This document shows positions 33,144-41,849 of a stretch of 64,000 nt of DNA, in pieces. The notes beneath the pieces are model-generated. The model saw only the letters and a list, made by a program, of their open reading frames with translations, was not told the origin of the DNA and made no database searches. How positions within the stretch are numbered: the stretch's first letter is position 1; every line of letters starts with the position of its first letter. Both the position numbers and the translations under genes were made by a program. This DNA is from Candidatus Methylospira mobilis. GTDB taxonomy: Bacteria; Pseudomonadota; Gammaproteobacteria; Methylococcales; Methylococcaceae. The stretch covers positions 305,716 through 369,715 of the forward strand of contig NZ_CP044205.1 of NCBI RefSeq assembly GCF_009498235.1, read 5' to 3'.

Positions 33144-35666
33144 ATGAAACCACAGAAACCAACAAAAAAACAGGGAATATTGATTGGCGTTGCCTTGATA
33201 ACAGGCTTGGGTTTAACGCTGATCGGGCTGGAAAGCCTTACATGGTCCGAGTCCGTTTTATGGGAGGATAGCCGGTCATGGGGCGGTTTTCTTGGCTTTC
33301 TGGCTGTTGCAGCCATAGTTATCGGGTTATTGGCGCAACAGCTTAAGCTGACCGCCGGTCTGGCCGTACTGATGGCCGCAACCCTTCTTGCATTGCTTGC
33401 CGGAGCAATCGGATCTCTTCTGGTGGCAGCCTGGTTTGCCGGGGCCTGTTCTATGGTGGGTTATTGGTGTCTTGGGAAATTAAGGGTAAAAGACAGAACT
33501 TTCCTTGATTGCTTCCTGGCTGGAGCAGGAATTTACGGCTCTGCCGTTGGCATACTGGCGCATTTTCCTGTGAACTATCCCGGCGTCTATGCCGTTGCGC
33601 TTACCTTGCCCTTTCTGGCCGGGTGGCGGACGGTTGTAGACGAGGGCGGAAGACTTCTTCAGCTTGTTGATCGCGACAGCCGCAATCGTGCAGAAACGGA
33701 GTTTAAATGGCTTGATGTGGCGATTGGGGTCGTCGCATTGGTGTACTTCGTTTTTGCCATGATGCCGGAAGTCGGCTACGACGCTCTGGTGACGCACCTG
33801 TTTGTCCCGGCGCATATGGCGTTGCGTCATCAATGGGGTTTCGACGTGACTACCTATGTATGGGCAGTTGTGCCGATGCTGGGCGACTGGATATTCAGCA
33901 TGGGTTATATGCTGGGCGGAGAAACAGCGGCGAGATTCATCAATGTCGGCTTTATCTTTGTTTTAGGCTGGCTGGTGCGGGACTGTGTGCAGTGGGCGGG
34001 AGGTTCGCTTGTGGGCGCAAGATGGGCGGTTCTGGTTTTTCTCTCTACGCCTTTGACGTTTACGGTAGGTTGCAGCCTGTACATTGAATCGATTTGGGCG
34101 TCGTTTGTAGTCGCCGGATGTCTGGCAGTCCTGCGAGCCTGCTCATCATCTCCTTCTTTCGGCAAGCCCGGAAGGAATGAGTTGCTGCTTTCAGGGCTGC
34201 TGCTTGGGTGCGGAGCGGCTGTAAAAGCCATTACTTTTACTGTCCTGCCCGGAATCATGCTGCTGCTGATATGGCGATTCAGGACATGGTTTAAAACTGT
34301 CGGTTTGCAGTCACTGGCCGGAGGGATCGGTTTATTCCTGGCAACAGGAGGTATCCCTTACGCCACCGCCTGGTGGCTGACGGGAAGCCCCGTTTTCCCT
34401 TTGTTTAACAGGATATTTAAATCGCCTTACTTCGGCAGCTCAGAGAATTTTACGAATTCGAACTATAACGGAGGCTTAACCTGGGATGTTCTGTATCGTG
34501 TGACATTCGATACGGTTAAATACCTGGAGGCTTATGCGGGGGCATCCGGATTTCAGTGGTTGTTGTTATTCATTCCCGCGTTGATTACGCTTTTCCTTTA
34601 CCGCCGGATCAGGGGCGGTGCTATGTTTCTGGTTGCGGTGATCGCTATAGCCGTATTGTTTCATTGGCAAAGTTATTTGAGGTACGCCTTTCCATCATGG
34701 GTCATATTGACGGCTGTCATTGGGGTAGGGCTCGGAACGGTAATTACGACGCAGGGCCACTTAAGCAAATTGTGTTGTTTTTCATTGGTGATTACCGTCA
34801 TGCTGAATCTATTATTTATTAACGTAGGCCGCCAGACCCCCAGGGATTTTCCGCTGCTATCGATGTTTCAGTCATATAAGGATAATTATCTGCAGACTCG
34901 CCTGCCAATAAGAAATGCAGTCGAGTTGGTTAATCGCCTTAATGTCGAACGTACTCCGGTTGCCGTTTTTGCCGAGCCGTTAACGGCGGGGCTGTCAGGG
35001 GATGCGCTTTATCCCAACTGGTATAACATTCCATTTCTACAGGAAGTTAACTCGATTCATGATGAAAAGGATATTGCTGCTGTTTTTAAGAAACACGGGG
35101 TCAATTTTATCATTCTGGATGAAAACTGGAGCGGGGGGAGCTGCGGTCCCAAATCGGAAAGGCAGGCGCTTATTGAAAAGGCAAGCGAGCCGGTTGCAAT
35201 GTATGATTACGTTAGCGTGCGTAAAATAAAAGATGGGAACCGGCATGTTGTCAGCCGATCGATGCGGCTGGTTGTCGATCAGGAAACGGATGCAGATACC
35301 TGGTATCCGCTGTGGACTACCGGCGTACCCGGAAATGCCAACCTGGTTACGGTAAAATTTGCGAAAACGGGAACGCAGTTTCGTTATGACAAGTGGGGCT
35401 GCCCCGCCGTTATTATTGAACCGGGAGCGTCATGCGCAGGCATGGATCGCCGGGTTGATATTACCGTAGATCATATCGACACTCAGTGGAAAATGGCAAT
35501 CAACTGTAATGGGGCCGTTTCGGCGGCTGATACCGCATCAAATAAAATCGACATGAAAGATCAATTGGGAGTTAATGGCATTACATCAACACTGGAAGGT
35601 AAGTATCCCTTGGCAAAACTCTTTCCAGGAAAGTTGGAGGAGACTCAGCCAGCGCGCAAAGAATAG
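33144..35666 (+). CDS. GT-C-like polytopic membrane protein, paralogue 1
   Basis: This 840-aa protein has about a dozen membrane helices and then a periplasmic C-terminal region of about 270 residues. The first large loop holds MPEVGYDALVTHLFVPAHMA, with the conserved Asp followed by His that marks GT-C enzymes of the PMT/ArnT type. GGIPYATAWWLTGSPVFPLF is typical of the same group. It has a very similar tandem paralogue at 35668, two bases after its stop. Its last ~100 residues differ from the paralogue. It probably modifies an exported glycan or protein using a polyprenyl-phosphate sugar. Confidence 0.8.
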   Translation: MKPQKPTKKQGILIGVALITGLGLTLIGLESLTWSESVLWEDSRSWGGFLGFLAVAAIVIGLLAQQLKLTAGLAVLMAATLLALLAGAIGSLLVAAWFAGACSMVGYWCLGKLRVKDRTFLDCFLAGAGIYGSAVGILAHFPVNYPGVYAVALTLPFLAGWRTVVDEGGRLLQLVDRDSRNRAETEFKWLDVAIGVVALVYFVFAMMPEVGYDALVTHLFVPAHMALRHQWGFDVTTYVWAVVPMLGDWIFSMGYMLGGETAARFINVGFIFVLGWLVRDCVQWAGGSLVGARWAVLVFLSTPLTFTVGCSLYIESIWASFVVAGCLAVLRACSSSPSFGKPGRNELLLSGLLLGCGAAVKAITFTVLPGIMLLLIWRFRTWFKTVGLQSLAGGIGLFLATGGIPYATAWWLTGSPVFPLFNRIFKSPYFGSSENFTNSNYNGGLTWDVLYRVTFDTVKYLEAYAGASGFQWLLLFIPALITLFLYRRIRGGAMFLVAVIAIAVLFHWQSYLRYAFPSWVILTAVIGVGLGTVITTQGHLSKLCCFSLVITVMLNLLFINVGRQTPRDFPLLSMFQSYKDNYLQTRLPIRNAVELVNRLNVERTPVAVFAEPLTAGLSGDALYPNWYNIPFLQEVNSIHDEKDIAAVFKKHGVNFIILDENWSGGSCGPKSERQALIEKASEPVAMYDYVSVRKIKDGNRHVVSRSMRLVVDQETDADTWYPLWTTGVPGNANLVTVKFAKTGTQFRYDKWGCPAVIIEPGASCAGMDRRVDITVDHIDTQWKMAINCNGAVSAADTASNKIDMKDQLGVNGITSTLEGKYPLAKLFPGKLEETQPARKE

Positions 35667-35667
35667 T

Positions 35668-38169
35668 ATGATAAAACTGAATGATGGTTTTCTGCGCTAT
35701 CCAAATATTTTTATCGCGGTTGGTTTGATTGCCGGCATTACGCTGACTTTTGCAGGGCTCTCTAGCCTTGCATGGCCGCAATCAATCCCATGGGAGGGGG
35801 CAGGGTCGCTGGGCGGATTTCTGGGTTTTTTAGCATTCACAGCTATCGCCATCAGTCTGATAGCGAGAAAGTTTGGTTTGAATGCCAGTCAGTCTACAGT
35901 GGCGGTGTTGTTGTTGCTGTCTATAGTGATAGGCGCGGGTGCGCTATGGCCGTTGCTGGTTGCGCTGTGGTTTGCCGTGGCGTGTACGATACTGGGTTAC
36001 TGGCTTCTCGAAAAGCTGAAGATCAAAACAAGTGTGTGGCATAACTGTTTTCTGGTGGGAGCGGGTATTTATGGCGCTTCGGTCGGTTTGATTGCTTATT
36101 TTCCAGTGAATTATTCCGGAATATATGCTGCTGCACTGGCTTTGCCTGTTGCTTTGGCATGGCGTCCGATTGTAGAAAAAGGCGGTGCCTTGCTTGAGTC
36201 CGTTAATCACGGCAATACAAATGAACGTCCTGGGTTTGGCGTAAATTATCTGGAAGCGGCAATCGGGGTTCTCGCAGTAGTGTACTTTGTCGTTGCCCTG
36301 AAACCGGAGGTTGGATTCGATGCACTGGTGACGCACTTGTTCGTACCCGCGCATATGTCGTTACGCCACCGCTGGGCGTTCGATGTGACGACCTATGTGT
36401 GGGCCGTGGCGCCGATGCTGGGAGACTGGATCTTCACCATCGGATACATGCTGGGCGGAGAAGCCGCCGCCAGACTTATCAACGTCGGATTTATTTTCGT
36501 ATTAGGTCGGTTGGTGCTGGATTGCGTGCTATGGGCAGGCGGCTCGGCTGTGGGCGCTCGGTGGGCGGTTCTTGTATTCCTGTCGACACCGTTGACTTAT
36601 ATGGTTGGCAACAGCCTGTTTATCGACTCGATCTGGGCGTCGTTTGTCGTTGCAGGTACTTTGGCGATGCTGCGCACCTGTTTTTCATCCGCAATAGCGG
36701 AAAATGAATTGCCGATATCGGGATTTCTACTAGGGTGCGGACTGGCGGTAAAAGCCGTAACGTTTACCGTTTTACCCGGACTATTGCTGTTGCTGGCATG
36801 GCGGTTCCAATCATGGCGTAAGACTGCAGGATTGCGGTCTTTTGCGCTGGGATTCGGTTTTTTCTCGGCGATAGGCGGAATTCCATACGCAACAGCCTGG
36901 TGGTTGACTGGGAATCCGGTATTTCCTTTGTTTAACAAGGTATTCAAATCGGCCTATTCCGTCACTACCGAAAATTTTTCGGATCAGCGGTGGGGTAGAG
37001 GTTTTACATGGGATTTTCCCTATCGCATAACATTCGAAACAGGCAAATACCTGGAAGCCTATACAGGCGGGTCCGGGTTTCAGTGGCTGTTGTTATTCAT
37101 TCCCTCGGCCATTGCGTTAATTGTATTTAAAAAAACCAGAGGCGTTGCACTGCTTCTTATTGGCGCGGTTGCAATTGTTGTTGTATTTTGCTGGGTTGGC
37201 TATTTGAGGTACGCCTTGCCGTCCTGGGCAATCCTGACGGCTGTCACCGGGGTTGGGCTCAGTGCGGTAATAACCTCAAGGTGGTTTCTAAGCCGTATAT
37301 ACCTTGCTGCCGCTGTTCTGACGGTAGCATTAAATTTACTATTCTTCGCCGGGCCGTCTGCCAGAGAGTTCACGCTGAAACCGGTTTTTGATCAGTTCGG
37401 CAAGGAAGAGTATTTACGGGCGCGCTTGCCGGTCAGGAGCGCGGTCGAACTGGTTAATCGCTTGAATCCCGATCGGAACCCTGTTGCCGTATTCGCTCAG
37501 CCGTTAATGGCCGGACTATCCTCCGATGCGCTTTACCTGAATTGGTATAACATCACGTTTAGAAGCGAAATCAATTCGAAAAGCGATGAAAAGGGTATTG
37601 CTGATGTGCTTATGAAGCGCGGTGTTAATTTTATCATTCTCGATGCGGGCGGAAATGGCGAGGTCTGCTGTGGCGCATGGGCCGAAAAACAGGCGCTTAT
37701 TGAAAAAATAAGCGACAAAATAGCAGCGTTCGGTGCGGTGAGTGTCAGAAAATTAAAAACCGAATACCTGTTTAAAACTGAATTGCTGATCAATGCCGGC
37801 CTTGAATCAATAGAAGGATGGTCAGTACCTGAGGGAGCAAAATATAATCCAGAGACAGGCATTATTCAAACAAATGTCGATTTTCCCGCGACCCAGAATG
37901 TTTCCGTATATTCCGGCCGCTATTATTTGAATACGGTTGTGGCAAGATGCGCCGAAGAACCTACTTCCGGTCGCGTACAGATTACCTGGCTTGATGCCAA
38001 AAGGCAGTTTGTAAGAGCGGATATAAAACCATTTGACTGTATCGGTACGGAATGGGCCGAGCACACCATGGAGGTGATGGCGCCGCTTGATGCCGTGTAT
38101 GCCATTGTCTATATTTCCGGACACACGCAAATCCCGTTGGAGTTTAAACGTAACTCGCTACGGCAATGA
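35668..38169 (+). CDS. GT-C-like polytopic membrane protein, paralogue 2
   Basis: This 833-aa tandem paralogue of the previous gene shares the same helix pattern and loop motif (KPEVGFDALVTHLFVPAHMS) and GGIPYATAWWLTGNPVFPLF. I chose ATG 35668, one base after the upstream TAG, because the longer start at 35575 lies inside the preceding gene. The C-terminal ~110 residues (from LLINAGLESIEGWSVPEGAK) look like a jelly-roll carbohydrate-binding fold, absent from paralogue 1. The two genes arose by duplication and then diverged at the C-terminus, which suggests different acceptor recognition. Confidence 0.8.
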   Translation: MIKLNDGFLRYPNIFIAVGLIAGITLTFAGLSSLAWPQSIPWEGAGSLGGFLGFLAFTAIAISLIARKFGLNASQSTVAVLLLLSIVIGAGALWPLLVALWFAVACTILGYWLLEKLKIKTSVWHNCFLVGAGIYGASVGLIAYFPVNYSGIYAAALALPVALAWRPIVEKGGALLESVNHGNTNERPGFGVNYLEAAIGVLAVVYFVVALKPEVGFDALVTHLFVPAHMSLRHRWAFDVTTYVWAVAPMLGDWIFTIGYMLGGEAAARLINVGFIFVLGRLVLDCVLWAGGSAVGARWAVLVFLSTPLTYMVGNSLFIDSIWASFVVAGTLAMLRTCFSSAIAENELPISGFLLGCGLAVKAVTFTVLPGLLLLLAWRFQSWRKTAGLRSFALGFGFFSAIGGIPYATAWWLTGNPVFPLFNKVFKSAYSVTTENFSDQRWGRGFTWDFPYRITFETGKYLEAYTGGSGFQWLLLFIPSAIALIVFKKTRGVALLLIGAVAIVVVFCWVGYLRYALPSWAILTAVTGVGLSAVITSRWFLSRIYLAAAVLTVALNLLFFAGPSAREFTLKPVFDQFGKEEYLRARLPVRSAVELVNRLNPDRNPVAVFAQPLMAGLSSDALYLNWYNITFRSEINSKSDEKGIADVLMKRGVNFIILDAGGNGEVCCGAWAEKQALIEKISDKIAAFGAVSVRKLKTEYLFKTELLINAGLESIEGWSVPEGAKYNPETGIIQTNVDFPATQNVSVYSGRYYLNTVVARCAEEPTSGRVQITWLDAKRQFVRADIKPFDCIGTEWAEHTMEVMAPLDAVYAIVYISGHTQIPLEFKRNSLRQ

Positions 38170-38964
38170 AAATGCCAATGATACGGTTGATGCTTCTCGA
38201 GTAAAAAGAAAGCGGGTTTCAATTTGATCCGCCTTAAACACCGTCAATACAACAAGTTAGCCGCAAACGTAAGGTTGTTGCCACACGAACGGAGCGCTCA
38301 AATAGGAGGGTTGCGCAGTTTCTTCAGGGATTGCCGGAATCCGGCCAGTAAAACGTTCAGTGCGTTTCAGCCTGATCAAGCAAAGATCAAGCTCCGGAAG
38401 CTGCCTTATTATGCGCTGAGAACTGGCTCTGCAAGCCGGGCCCGGAGTCAGGGAGCATTTCATACTGTGGGCATGTCCTGGAACACGCGACTGGATATGT
38501 GTCGACATAAAGTGTCGTTCCCGCTTGACGGATCAGATATCGACTGAAAACCGACTTAATGTACGTGAAACCGGCGTTTGTCGGTGGTATGTGCAAAGCG
38601 TTATAATATATGAAAGTTCATCAAGGCTGCCGGCGCGGGAAGGTTGGACGGCGTTCCCATCCGCGTTGCCGGGCGGCTTTGTCCGGCGGCGTCCGGCACC
38701 ATCACTGTTGCCTTGTGAGGGCGGGAATAGTTATAGATACTGTGCCGCTTGTCGGGTTGAAGCCTGAAAATCAGAGAAATATTGTATTTATGTAATCTCC
38801 AGCCATTCATACAGAGCCTGCCAAAGGGGCGCGGATTCCATGTTTATGGATAAAGCTCTAACGGGTCGACAGACTCACCATGAACAGATCGATTCAATGG
38901 ACATGGAGAGTGTGAAGCGCTTGCTGATTGGCTGGATATATTAAAATAACCAGGTGCATTTTTA
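38170..38964. other. 795-bp stretch without a supported gene
   Basis: Several short frames on both strands have no family character, poor ribosome binding sites and basic, Arg/Ser-rich content typical of shadows. A GC-rich segment near 38640-38710 (GTTGCCGGGCGGCTTTGTCC) may be repeat debris. Possibly the site of a lost gene between two glycosyltransferase clusters. Confidence 0.4.
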
Positions 38965-40596
38965 ATGCTGAATGCAAAAATAATGACGAATTTATCCAAT
39001 ACAAATAATGCTTGGCGATATACTTCGATGGGAAACGCGCTGGCTCTGCTGTGCCTGACGCTGCTGGCCGCGTTGTTGGCCTATATAAGAGTAAGTAACG
39101 GGGATTTTTTATTCAGCGATACGGGGCAACTCTACTCGATGCTGGAAAATATCCATGCCGGCAGGGGGCCGATCAATCAAATCCTGCCGACCCTGTCGGC
39201 TTTTCAGTTTTATCCTGACCTGGGGGCAATGGAGCCGTCTATTCTTTGCGGCATGGATTATACGAGTCCGCATTATGAAGCCGAACAGTACAATCATTTC
39301 AGATTCCATTTGTACTCGATACTGTATCCGGCATCGCTGCTCCTTTTCCTGTTTAAAACGCCATTTGCCGCGCATGGGCTCAACATATTTTCTTTCCTGC
39401 TGTTTCTGTTCATTGCATATAAAATCTGCAGGAAGAACAGGATCCCGGTTTTCGCATCATTAATAACAATTATGGTCATAAGCCTGCATCCCGCATGGAT
39501 GTGGGCTATTGCGGGGCAGCCGTATGTAGATCGGCTGTTTTTGCCGGTTGGGTTGTTATTGTTTTACTATACTGATGATCGTGAAAAGCCGCTCGCAGCG
39601 GTGCTGGCTGTACTTGCGATAGCCGCGCTTATTGTTGAAAAGACCATGCTTTATTCGGGCGGATTTCTGGTTGTCTACACGCTTCTTCATTACAAGGGGT
39701 ATGCCGATAAAAGGGATTGCATCGCGAGAATGATGGTGGGCGTTGCGACCGTGATGATTTCTTTTATAGTGGTCAAGTATTATCTTGACAACCCGTATTG
39801 GAAGGGCGGGAATATGCCGTATTCGCCGGCGGCTATAGTCCAAACCATAAAGAGCATCGTCTCCAATGAGCGCTCCTTTAATGGCGTCAATTCTTTATTG
39901 ATGGTTAATGCTCCGTTACTGCTGATTGCGCTGATATTCAAGCCCAGGCTGTTTTTGATTGGATTTATCATGATGATTCCTAATCTTTTGGGAACCATAG
40001 GAGGAGCGGAAAAGACAGGTTTTGTTTCCCATTACCATAGTTTATATTTCCCGTTTGTTGTATATGCTTTCATTCTGGGCGTGAGCGGGGTATTCCAGCG
40101 CTTTTCTACGTTATTTGTTGGCGTGTGCATATTTTTGGGATACATGGTTCCAACCTCTGCTTTTTATCTGCTGGTTGGGTTTGCGGATAATCAAAAAATC
40201 AGCTTTGTCAATACAACAAGCTCGGCGAACTATTATGTGAAATATTTTTATAATTTAAGCAAGGACCTGACTAATTATAAGAGAATTACTGATCTAATCG
40301 AAGAAAATATTCCCTTGAATGCGAAGGTGACCATAACTGAACCCGTTCTTCCCTATCTTTATAAGTATCAGAATGTAAGGTATTACCCGTATGATTTTGA
40401 AAATGCGGATTTTCTTATTATTACATACGAAAGAGAAGCAGGCCGGATTCATTATAGAGGATACTCCGGTTACTGGGGCGCTGAGCATAGCCGTACAGTT
40501 AACGACTGCCTGGAGCCCAGGATTAAAAAGGCGGGTTACAATGTAGATTCACCCATTATACTGAGCCCTACGCTTGCGCTTTTGAAAAGAAATTAA
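38965..40596 (+). CDS. DUF2079-like polytopic membrane protein
   Basis: This 543-aa protein has about 10-12 membrane helices. A first loop reads NGDFLFSDTGQLYSMLENIH with the conserved Asp, and a second acidic loop has GAMEPSILCGMDYTSPHYEA. It ends in a soluble tail of about 130 residues (LIEENIPLNAKVTITEPVLP). This resembles DUF2079/GT-C membrane proteins. The start could be Met 38965 or 38983; neither has a strong ribosome binding site. The GT2 gene 9 bases downstream probably supplies its lipid-linked sugar donor. Confidence 0.72.
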   Translation: MLNAKIMTNLSNTNNAWRYTSMGNALALLCLTLLAALLAYIRVSNGDFLFSDTGQLYSMLENIHAGRGPINQILPTLSAFQFYPDLGAMEPSILCGMDYTSPHYEAEQYNHFRFHLYSILYPASLLLFLFKTPFAAHGLNIFSFLLFLFIAYKICRKNRIPVFASLITIMVISLHPAWMWAIAGQPYVDRLFLPVGLLLFYYTDDREKPLAAVLAVLAIAALIVEKTMLYSGGFLVVYTLLHYKGYADKRDCIARMMVGVATVMISFIVVKYYLDNPYWKGGNMPYSPAAIVQTIKSIVSNERSFNGVNSLLMVNAPLLLIALIFKPRLFLIGFIMMIPNLLGTIGGAEKTGFVSHYHSLYFPFVVYAFILGVSGVFQRFSTLFVGVCIFLGYMVPTSAFYLLVGFADNQKISFVNTTSSANYYVKYFYNLSKDLTNYKRITDLIEENIPLNAKVTITEPVLPYLYKYQNVRYYPYDFENADFLIITYEREAGRIHYRGYSGYWGAEHSRTVNDCLEPRIKKAGYNVDSPIILSPTLALLKRN

Positions 40597-40605
40597 ACGG
40601 CAGAT

Positions 40606-41607
40606 ATGGATGAAAATAACACGGGAAACAGGGGGGCTGGAATTGCTGTTGTGATACCTTGTTACAAGGTGCGCAAACACATTCTAGGCGTGATCGGAGA
40701 GATCGGCCCCGAAGTCAGCAGGATTTATGTTGTAGACGATTGCTGTCCTGAAGAATCGGGTACTTTTGTTGAAGTAAACTGCAAAGACGAACGCGTCCAT
40801 GTTATCAGAATGCCGAAAAATCAAGGTGTAGGCGGCGCAGTGATGACGGGCTATAGCAGGGCAGTTGACGAAGGAGCGGATATTATCGTCAAACTGGATG
40901 GCGATGGTCAGATGGATCCTTCGCTCATTCCTGGTTTTGTTGCCCCCATTACGTCAGGTGAAGCCGATTACACGAAGGGCAACAGATTTTTTAATCTTGA
41001 AAAGATTCGCGCTATGCCTAAGGTGCGATTATTTGGGAATGCAGTATTGTCCTTTATGACAAAGTTTTCGTCAGGGTATTGGGATTTGTTCGATCCAACT
41101 AACGGCTATACGGCTATTCATGCCGATGTTGCTCGTTATCTTCCATATGATAAGATCAGCAGAAGGTATTTCTTCGAAACCGATATGTTGTTCAGACTTA
41201 ATACACTGCGCGCAGTGGTGGTAGATATACCGATGGATGCACGATATGGAGATGAAATCAGCAGTCTGAAAATATCAAAGGTAGTCGGAGAATTTTTCGT
41301 TAAGCACGTCCGTAATTTTATTAAAAGGATTTTCTACAATTACTACCTGCGCGACATGTCGCTGGCATCCATAGAATTGCCATTGGGATTGTTGCTTTTT
41401 GCTTTTGGAATCGGTTTCGGAGGGTGGCATTGGATGTATGCTGCGCGCGAAGGTATTACTACGCCGGCTGGTACTGTCATGCTTTCCGCATTTCCCGCAT
41501 TGATAGGGCTACAGTTGATTCTCGCGTTTTTGGCGTATGATATTTCCTCGCTTCCACGTAGACCGATACATCAGAAACTTCATAAGCGTAACGCTGTTCG
41601 ACGTTAA
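40606..41607 (+). CDS. Polyprenyl-phosphate glycosyltransferase (GT2, DPM1/ArnC-like)
   Basis: This 333-aa GT2 enzyme starts GAGIAVVIPCYKVRKHILGV and has YVVDDCCPEE, NQGVGGAVMTGY and the metal-binding KLDGDGQMDP. FDPTNGYTAIHADV follows, with two C-terminal membrane helices near residues 256-325. It matches dolichyl-phosphate-mannose synthase-like proteins that load a sugar onto polyprenyl phosphate at the inner face of the membrane. Flanked by a DUF2079-like and a GT-C-like gene, it is the expected donor-forming partner of those enzymes. The sugar is unknown. Confidence 0.9.
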   Translation: MDENNTGNRGAGIAVVIPCYKVRKHILGVIGEIGPEVSRIYVVDDCCPEESGTFVEVNCKDERVHVIRMPKNQGVGGAVMTGYSRAVDEGADIIVKLDGDGQMDPSLIPGFVAPITSGEADYTKGNRFFNLEKIRAMPKVRLFGNAVLSFMTKFSSGYWDLFDPTNGYTAIHADVARYLPYDKISRRYFFETDMLFRLNTLRAVVVDIPMDARYGDEISSLKISKVVGEFFVKHVRNFIKRIFYNYYLRDMSLASIELPLGLLLFAFGIGFGGWHWMYAAREGITTPAGTVMLSAFPALIGLQLILAFLAYDISSLPRRPIHQKLHKRNAVRR

Positions 41608-41849
41608 GCTCCCCTCTTACGAACGCTGTCCCGGATTTTATGACTGTTGAAGGGAATACAGACGTCGGCAGTTTTCGCAACAACTGGTTTTATGCAATGC
41701 CAAATGTCGTTTGCGCGGGGTTGCCAAGGATAGGTATGTCAAGGCTGCAGAAATAGTTGTTATGCCCTGCCGATGATCCTGTCGGTATATCGGGATTACA
41801 GGGTCGTATAAATTGAACGTGATTCAGTTAAGAAACAAGCAGAATACTA

